Origin: JAVBLU01 sp031553225
GTDB taxonomy: Bacteria; Bacillota; Clostridia; Christensenellales; UBA1750
DNA: 64,000 nt
Direction of reading: 5' to 3'
NCBI GenBank assembly: GCA_031553225.1
Contig: JAVBLU010000011.1
Location: forward strand, 61,145-125,144
The stretch's first letter is position 1. Each line of letters opens with the position of its first letter. Of the stretch, positions 48,101 to 57,100 are shown piece by piece. Made by a program: the position numbers and the translations under genes. The notes under the pieces are model-generated. The model saw nothing but the letters and a program-made list of their open reading frames with translations, did not search any database and was not told the DNA's origin.

Positions 48101-51100
48101 CGCCGACAACAAGGCCGTCAACCAGGCGAGCATCCGGGGAACGGGCACGCTTGCGCTCACCGGCGCGCTCAACGTTAACGCCTACGGCGTGAACAGGGCC
48201 AAAGCCGAGGTGTACGGGGTGAACGCGGGCGCGGTCACCGTGGGCGTGTTCTTCGCCCTCTCGCTTTTGCAGGCCGAGGAGAACGCCATGGTGTCGGCGG
48301 GCACACTGAGCGCCGGCAGCATCTTCGTGCGCGCCCAGCTCAACGACGGGCTCAACGAGGACGTCTCCCTGGCCCGGCTGTGGACCGGCAGCGGAGCGCT
48401 GGCCGAAACGACCGCCAACATCGCCATCGCCTACGGTCGCGCCAAGGCCGTGGCCAGCGTCGGAGCAGGCGAACTGAACGTGAACGGCGCCGGCAACGTT
48501 ACCGTGAGCACGAGCGGCACGGCCTCCGTACGCGCCGAAATCAAAAATCTCTCCTTCAGCCTCATCTCGCTGGGCGCGATGGTGGGCCTTGCTTACGCGC
48601 AAAACACGTTCATCGCGGAGCTCAACCTGCCCGCGTACAGCACGGTGAACGTGGGCGGGGGCATCGGTGTGGTCCTTAACTATACGTCCAACGCCAGCGC
48701 GGACGTGACGCCCTCTGCAAACGGCGTGTCCGTCAGCCTGGTGGGTATCAAGGTGAACCTGGCGTATGCGGGCAATCGCACCACGGCAAACGCCCGGATC
48801 AAGATGGAGGATGAGACCGTCAGCGTCACGGTGGGCACGGACGTGAACGTTACCGCCGACGGCGTCGCCCGCGCACGGGCTGCGATCAACACGCCGTCCC
48901 TGTCCGTCGGCCTTGTGAATGTGGTCGCCAACGTGGCCGTCGCCAACCTGCGGGCCACCCAGAACACCGGCATCGCCTACGGCAACTTCGTGAGCGTGCG
49001 GGACATCAACATCAAGTCCATCCTCAACTACGCCACGGTTACGCCGGGCGCCTCCGCCACAATCGGCGGCCACGGCCGCGCCACGAACATCTCCCTTGTG
49101 GGGCTGCACGCCAACTACGCTTCCGCCTCCGCCAACGCCGTCAACAATGCCTACATGGTGGGCACAAGCGTTGCCTCCGGCCGCGACCTGTACATCCAGG
49201 CGCAGAGCAGCTTCGTAGCCGACGCCACGGTGCCCCAGAGCAGCGGGGTCGGGTTTGTCGGGCTGGGCGTCACGGTCATCAAGGCCGACGCCAAGGGCTC
49301 GATGGCGGCCAATCTGAATACTGACCAGGCCGAGCTGCACCTGCGCAACGTAACCGTGCGCGCGGATTTTAACACCTACGCCACGGCCACGGCCGCACAG
49401 CCCAACGGCGGCTTCACCTTCGACGTGTCGCTTGTGAGCGCGCAAGGGAACCTGGCTTATGCCGCGGCGGACACCGAGGTGCGCGCCCTGATCGGCGGCA
49501 GAGGCAAGGTGTATGCGACGGGCGACATCCTCGTTGAGTCGCTGGGGCGCGCGACGGCCTACGCCAACCTGCCCGGCACGAACCTCACGGTTTCCGGCGT
49601 GCGCATCGCCGTGAACAACGCAGAAGCGCGCGTGAGCGTACAACAGAGCTCCCTTATCGAAAACGCCTTCTTCGCGGCGATGAACGCGGTCGTGCGCGCG
49701 CGGCTCAACGAGGGCATCACGGACGCCGCGAAGGCCCTGGTGGGCAGCAACAGCGGCACGAGCGTCACGCTGGTGTCCGGAGAGATCAGCCTGGCTAAGG
49801 CGGACTTCCAGGCCGTCGTGCAGGCCTACCTGGACGGGGTGGCCTTCGAGGTGTACGGTACCCTCACGGTGCACACAATCGCCCGCTCCACCGCTTTTGC
49901 GGACGTGTACACCGCAAGCACCTCCGTATCGCTGGTCAACGTATCGCTCGTTCAGGCGACGGCCAACGCGGGCGGCGAGTTCGCGGCGCGGCTGGGCATG
50001 GGCGGCACGGAGAGCTACGCGGGCGCCCTGGTGGTGCGGTGCGACTACAACGCAAACGCCTACGCGGCCACGGGGCCCGCGGGCGGCCTGAGCCTCTCCT
50101 TCTTCTCGGCGGAGAGCAACTATGCTTTGGCGGAAGCGACCGCGCAGGCCGTTTCCTCCTTGACTGGCGGGCATGACGCGCGGCTGTTCGTGTACGGCTC
50201 GCTGGTCGTGGACACCGCCGGCGCCGGCCGCGCCGAGGCCCTGGCCCGAACCGTGGAGCTGGCCATAACCCTGGCCAAGCTGGCCGTGAACACCGCCGAC
50301 GCCTCCTTCACCGCCGCTCAGTCCGCCGTCATCAGCTACAACGGTTTGCTCAACGTCGCCGGCGGTCTGACCGTACGCTCTTACTTCAACAATGAAGGCT
50401 CGGACAAGAACACCGCGGTGGCCAAGGTGGGCGGCATCGCCACAAGCGGCATGGCGATCGCCATGCTCAATCTGGACGAAAACTCCACACACGCCACCAG
50501 CTGGCTGGACAACGAGGCCTACATCAACGGCACAGGGCGGCTCCTGGCCGGCTCGGCGCTTGTGTGGGCCGTATCGGAGACCGGCGCCGACGCCCGGGCC
50601 GTCAACTCCACCACCATCGCCCTGGTCGCGGGGGGCAAACTCAGCGCCTTCGCCCGCACTGCGGACGTGACGCGTGCCTACCTGTGGGGCGTCACGCTGC
50701 TCACCTCCATAGGCGACGTGGAGGTCATCGCCCGGGGCTACAGCAGCTCCTACGCCTACGCCGAGGTGCCCCAAGTGTTCGCCTTCGTCGCCGTGCCCAG
50801 CGCGGTGGCCGAGGCATACGCCGGGGTGGACAACTACCGCCGCACCGAGGCCACTGTCTTCATCGGCACGAACACCACGATCGAGTCCGCCGGAAACGTG
50901 ACGCTGTTTGCGCAAAACAGCCCAAGGGTTGAGGCGAAGGTGCTCAACACGCGCAGCATCTCCTTCGCCAGCGTGGGACACTTCCAGTCGCCGACGGATA
51001 TGTACATGGGGGCATACGCCTCTGTTTACGGCGGCGCGGACGTGAAGGCCAAGGGCGACATCAGCGTGCGGTCGCTGGCCGCCCCGTACAGCACCTCCCA

Positions 51101-54100
51101 GGTCCAGAGCAGCAGCCTGGGCATCGGGTTTGACGTGAACACCACCAGAGGCTACAATCAGCAGGACGTGGAATCCAAGGTCCTCGTGGGCGCCGCCAAG
51201 ATGGCCGCCGGAAGGGATCTGACCCTGTACGCGGACGCCGTCTCCAACATGCGCGCCGTGTCCATCGTGAACACCGCGGGTGTCTACACGGGCACGCAGG
51301 TTGCGGCGCTCAACACCCTGCGCCGCTTCGTGGGCGTGCGCGTTCTGCCTGGTGCAGCGCTGAGCGCAGACACGGGCACGCTGCTCATCTGCGCTGCGGC
51401 CGGCGAGGACGACAACGTGTACGCTTACGCGTATCTGTACACGTGCGGCTGCATCAACATAGGTGACGCGCGCGCCGGCAATTATGTGTTCAGCGATGTC
51501 GGCGTGTCGATTGCCGCCGGAGCGAGCGTGAGCAACCCCTTCGGCACGGTGGACATCCGCGCTGTGACGGCCGGCGGCCAAAGCGGCAGAGGCTACCGGG
51601 CGTATTCCAAAGCGGATGTGGACTTTAGCATATACGGCGACGCCAACGTCGTCGGCGTCATCTCCCTTGACACCATCACGTATGTGGTCATCGGCGAATC
51701 CGGAACGGGCCTGGCCAACATCACGGGCAGGTACGTGGAGATCAACGCGTCGTACCGCAACATGAACATCACCAGCAGCGCCGAAGCGACCACGTACGGC
51801 ATCGCCGTGGATCCGGACGCGGAGAGCACGATCCGCTTTGAAGCCTATACGTCCCTGCGGATCATGAACGCGGACATCCGCGGCTACGAGCGGATTAACG
51901 TAAAGCTTGGGCAAACACTGCCCGGCGACGCGCCGTACATGGTCCACCTGATCAACAACAGCAACGCCACCGCCAACGGTCTTGGGTCCTCCTCCGACAA
52001 GGCCGTAACGGCCCTCACGGTCATCAGCGAAATGCTGATTGGTGAAAAGGTGCGTATGTTCGGCCCGGATATCGCCGTCGATGCCCTGTACATCCCCTGG
52101 CAGAAGACGATCACCCGTGACGACGAGGAGAAAACGACCCTTGCTTACTTCCGTACGCTGCGCATCGAGCCGGATACCGAGTTCTACGTGGGCTACGGCC
52201 TCTCGGGCGTGCTCGTGGATGTTACCAGGGGCTCCGGCGGGGAAATCGTCGTGCGCACGATCGGCTTCGCGCCCTCCGCGCGGCCCTCGGTCTCCGTCTC
52301 CGGTCCCAGCGGCAGCGAAACCGTCACGCTGGGCGACATTCGCGGTAGCGCGGGCTCCGGGCGCCTGGTCATCGGCCAGATCGACGAGCCGCTTCCCTAC
52401 TTCTTCAAGGTATACGGCGGCGGCGGCGCGCTGCAGGGCGTGGACATCGTCAACCGTACGCTGGCCACCCTGGTGCTGGCCGGCATCAGCATGGAAAGCA
52501 CGGGCGCGGCCTCGGCGCCCGTCGTGCTGGTGGGCGGCATGCCGCGGCCCGATCTCATCGTGGGCTATATGAACGCCAACCTCTCGCCGGTCGTCAACGT
52601 GGAGAGCCGGATGGCTTCCGATGTGTTCGTACAGGGCCTGATCGACAACCACCGCGGCACCGTGCGTTTCGCCTGGACGGGGAACAACAACGCCGGCGGA
52701 AGCCTGCGTGCCGTCGAGCAGCTGACCACGATTACCGGCGCGGGCGCTGTAGCGCCCATCTGGGCGCACAATCTGGTCATTGTCAACGCCGCGTCCGTGG
52801 GCACGGCCGCCGCGCGGTTCTGCGCCTACCTGTTCTCCACGGACACGCAGGCCCCCGCGATGGACATCACCGTGCAGGGCGACGCTTACCTGCAGCTGCG
52901 CGGGGCTGAGATGCGCACCGTGGCGGCGCTGCCCGCGCCGGGCTCCTACGACCTGTCGCCCGTCGCCCGCCCGCCGGTGTTCGACCGCATAGCGGCAGAC
53001 GGCAAGCTCGACCTTCAGATCGCCCAGAGCACGCGCATCTACCGCCTGCAAAACAGCAGCACGGTGGCCGTGTGGATGCCCGGCACGCTGGAGTACATCA
53101 CCGACGCGCTCATCACCCTAAGCGCCGATTCGCCCGCGCTGAACCGGCAGGCCCTTGAGCGCTATGCCACGGCGTACTATCCCTCCTCCGGCGTGACGGC
53201 CTATTCGCTGCCCAACGGCGCGGTCATCTATCTGGACGCCGTCGGCCGCGTGGTGCGCGTAACGGAGTACGTAAACGGCCAGCTCTTCGACGTCACGCTG
53301 CCCGACATCGGCTTTAACGACGCAAGCCATCTGCTCCTGCTCGAAAACGGCGTCACCTTCGACTACACGACCGGTCTTCTGCATGTGCCGGAGGGAACGG
53401 TATTCGACGTGATTCTGGACAGCATCGACGCGGCCTGGTTCCGGGCCCAGGTGGAAAGCGGCACGTTCCAGTTCGTGTACGCGGACGCGGACGGCGAGCA
53501 CCTGGCGGGCATAGAGTACTACGGCTACGACCTGGTGAGAAACGAGCACTTCTACATCGTAACCGGGCTGCGGCCAAGCGCCCAGCACATGAAGGATGCG
53601 GACGCCTTCGCCTACCTGATCGGCGTGTGGCAGAACAGCATGGCCGTCTCCATCCTCACCCACGCCATGGCCCAAACCGGCTCGACCACGCAGACCCGGT
53701 TCCTGGACGGGGCCTACGTATGGGCGGGCGGGCAGCGCGTGCTGGTGGAGCACACGGACGAGCACGGCGTGACGCACCAGTATTCGCTGCTGGTATCCCT
53801 GGATGATGCCAACCGGTTCTACGACAGGGCGGCGATACGCTACAGCACCATCGATAACTTTGCCGGAACGGCCCTGAGCGTCCGTTACGACCACAACCTG
53901 CAAACATGGGCGGTTATGGGCTCGAACGCCGCCTGGATCGATGTGGAGACCATAACGGTCGGCGACCTGATCCGCATTGTTTCCAGCGCGAACATCGACA
54001 GCAACGTCGCCCTGCTCCTGGACCAGATGCGCCGCGGGTACTGGGCGATGGATGTCAAGGAAACCGATCTGACGGAGTACGTTTGCTGGAGCAGCACGCC

Positions 54101-57100
54101 GGGCGGCGAAGTGGACTCCTTCAGCATGACCCACCACATTATCCGCACGATGTCGGCGGTGTTGATAGACAGAGCGGCCGGGACGATGAACATCAGCCAG
54201 GACGGCACGGGCAGCTACACGGTTGAGTTGATACCCAACGACGACTACCTGCACATGGTGCGCATTCCCGGCGGAATGGCCCTGCAGCTGCACGATTCCT
54301 TCTATGTGCCCACTAACAGCATGGTCAGCGGGCGCGGCTTCCAGCTGAGCGATACGCTGTGGGTGAAGAGAGACGGCACGGTGGCCGTGGTCCACGGGGA
54401 TGGCCAGGGCCGCTACAACGCCGTGACGATGACCGGCGCCGCGCTGCGCACGCCCGGCCTGATCGTCTACCAGCCCCTTGCGATGACCGGGCTCTCGGTG
54501 CGCGCGGGGCAGCAGCTCATGCTGGAGCGCCTGTACGACAAGCTCGCCGTGGATTTCGCCGGCAATTACTACTACCTGAACGGCGCGTCGTACGTGCCGG
54601 CGCATACGGGCTCATCGGTCTCCACCACGGAAGACTTCGCCGTGGGCGACGGTACCTACTTGCGTGGCGCCAACGTGGTCCGCTACAGCGTCAGCTACAG
54701 CGCAATGGCGCTGATGACGGTGACCCGCGCCACGCTGGGCGCGCGCTCCATCACCGCCTACACGCTGCACACTGGGCCCAACGAGGGCTATACGGTCACT
54801 TCGGAAGGCTACGTGATACCCTCGGGCGGCTGGACGCCGACCCAGGCCCAGAGCTTAACCGGCGGCCAGGCTTACGGCATTGGCAGCATTGAGGGCGACG
54901 CCGGGGTGCGCATCACCCTTTCCTACCCCGACGCCATCCTGTACGACGCCCGCGGGAATCTGGACGCCCCGAATGTGACCACGTCCCATTCGCTTACCTT
55001 CGTGGGCGAAGCGCCCGCAAACGGGCTGGGCAGCTACGGAAATCCCCTGCATATCGTTGCGGGCGACCTGGGCTTTGAGACATTCACCCAGGCCGACCGC
55101 CTGAGGATGAACGCCTATCTGTTCACCGATCAGGACCTCATCCTTCGGGCCACGCTCGTGGACGGATGCGTGCTGCGGCTGAACGCACGCAAGTACGTCA
55201 ACGGCGACGGGCCGCTTGAGGTGATCGGCGGCGTGCTGGATATCCGGGCGCAGGGCGGGCTGTACCTGCAGGACATAAGCGCCGCAAACAGCGAGGTGAC
55301 CTTGCTGTCGCATCAAAATCTGCAGGTCCGCAACGTGGCGCTGGATAACGCGCGCGCCGACTTCAGCGCGAACCACAGCGTCAACGACCGCGGAAGCATC
55401 ACTGTTCAGGGCGGCATCACCGCCACGCGCAGCACGCTGAACGCTAACGCCGGCATCAACCTCAGCGTCCGGGGCCCCATCGCGATGGACAACTCACGCG
55501 TAGAGCTCATCTGCCTGGAGCTCATGGAACTGCAAGGGATTAACCTACGCAACGGCAGTTACCTCTACGCGACCGCCAAAGACCTGATCGGCTACGCCGC
55601 CGTCGAGGCCAACCGATCGCAGATCCTGATGGAAGCCGACACGTTACGCGTGCGGAGCATCCGGCTGGATCGCTCGACCGCCACCTTCACAACAATTTCG
55701 GGCGGCGTGGACGCCGACGTGGAGGTACTAAGCGATATCCTCGCCACATCCAGCACGCTGTCCATCACCGCGGGCGGCGACATCAGCGTTCGAGGCCGCA
55801 TCAGCCTGTACGATACGCAGGGCGCGCTGGTGAGCTATGGCGACTTGCTGGTCTTGGGCGAAACCCTCGTGCGCAGCGGAAGCTACCTCTACCTGTTCGG
55901 CACGGAGGTCGGGCTGCGGAGCGACGTGCGGGTGACCGATTCGCGCCTTACCGCGGAGGCGGCAAATGCCCAGCTCATCAACCTGTTCGGCGACGGCGCG
56001 CATATCGAGATCAGCGCCACCTACGAGCTGACCCTGCAGGAAATGAACCTGATCAACGGGACGCTGGCACAGTTCGGCGGCGGATGGGCGCAGGTCGACG
56101 GCACCATTTACGTGCTTTCTGGCAGCGATCTGGATATGAGATTTACGGGCGACATCCTCACGCAGGCGATTGCGATCGACCATAGCAAGGCCACGCTTCG
56201 CTCCTACTACGACACGGTCGCCACCGGGCTGATCGAGGCAAGGAACGGCTCGGCGCTGATCCTGGACGCGGGCGGCTACCTGCGCATGTGGCTGCCGGGC
56301 GACTACCTGTACCTGGATGCGTCCAGCGACGTGACACTCAGCGCCGGCCTGGACATCGGCCTGCCGCACCTGTACTACATCGTGGACATCCCCGCCTCCA
56401 AGAGTTTGAACATCACCAAGGTGCGCAGCTACTACATTGAGGGCGTGCAGCTCACGGGCGAACCCATGGCGCGCACCCGGCCCGCGGATCCGGCGCAGGG
56501 AGCTGGACGCGACGCGGACGGCCAGATCCGCACGGGCGACTGGCTGGGCGAGGGCGGCGGCGAGACGCTGGCGGTGCTTTTGGAGATGCAGACCCCTGAA
56601 GAACTGGCAAAATGGATGACGGGCGCGATGACCAGGCCGGAGTGGGCCGCGCTCATCCCCAAGACCACCCTCGTGGACCTGCTGGCGGGCAAGCAGATCA
56701 AGGAGCAGACCCTCAAAGACCTGCTCGTAAACGACACCTTCACCATGCAGCGGCTCAACGAGCTGCTCAACCAGAAGAAACAGCCGGAGGGCCATGAAGA
56801 GCTGGCCGACATGCTGATGAGCGTGATCGTCGCCGCCAGCCTGCCCGACACGAACAATCCCCGCGGCTTGGAGGACACCGTGCGCTCGTGGCTCCTTTCG
56901 GCCCTGCTGAAGGAGGAAGTGGCCGACCTGGATCAGGTGCTCGTCTCCCTGCTGACGAGCGAGGACATCGAGGAGCTCATCGCCCGGGCGTGGGAGCGCG
57001 CCGACTACGACGGCCAAGCCTCCACGAACCCCGGCCTGCCGGCCGCGCGGCCCCTGAACATCACGGTGGGCAAATCCACCGGGTATGCGTACGTGCAGAA

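Noticed and set aside
48018..53051. A 1,677-codon antisense open frame
   Set aside because: Same reasoning; composition is typical of a shadow frame and it overlaps well-supported coding sequence throughout.
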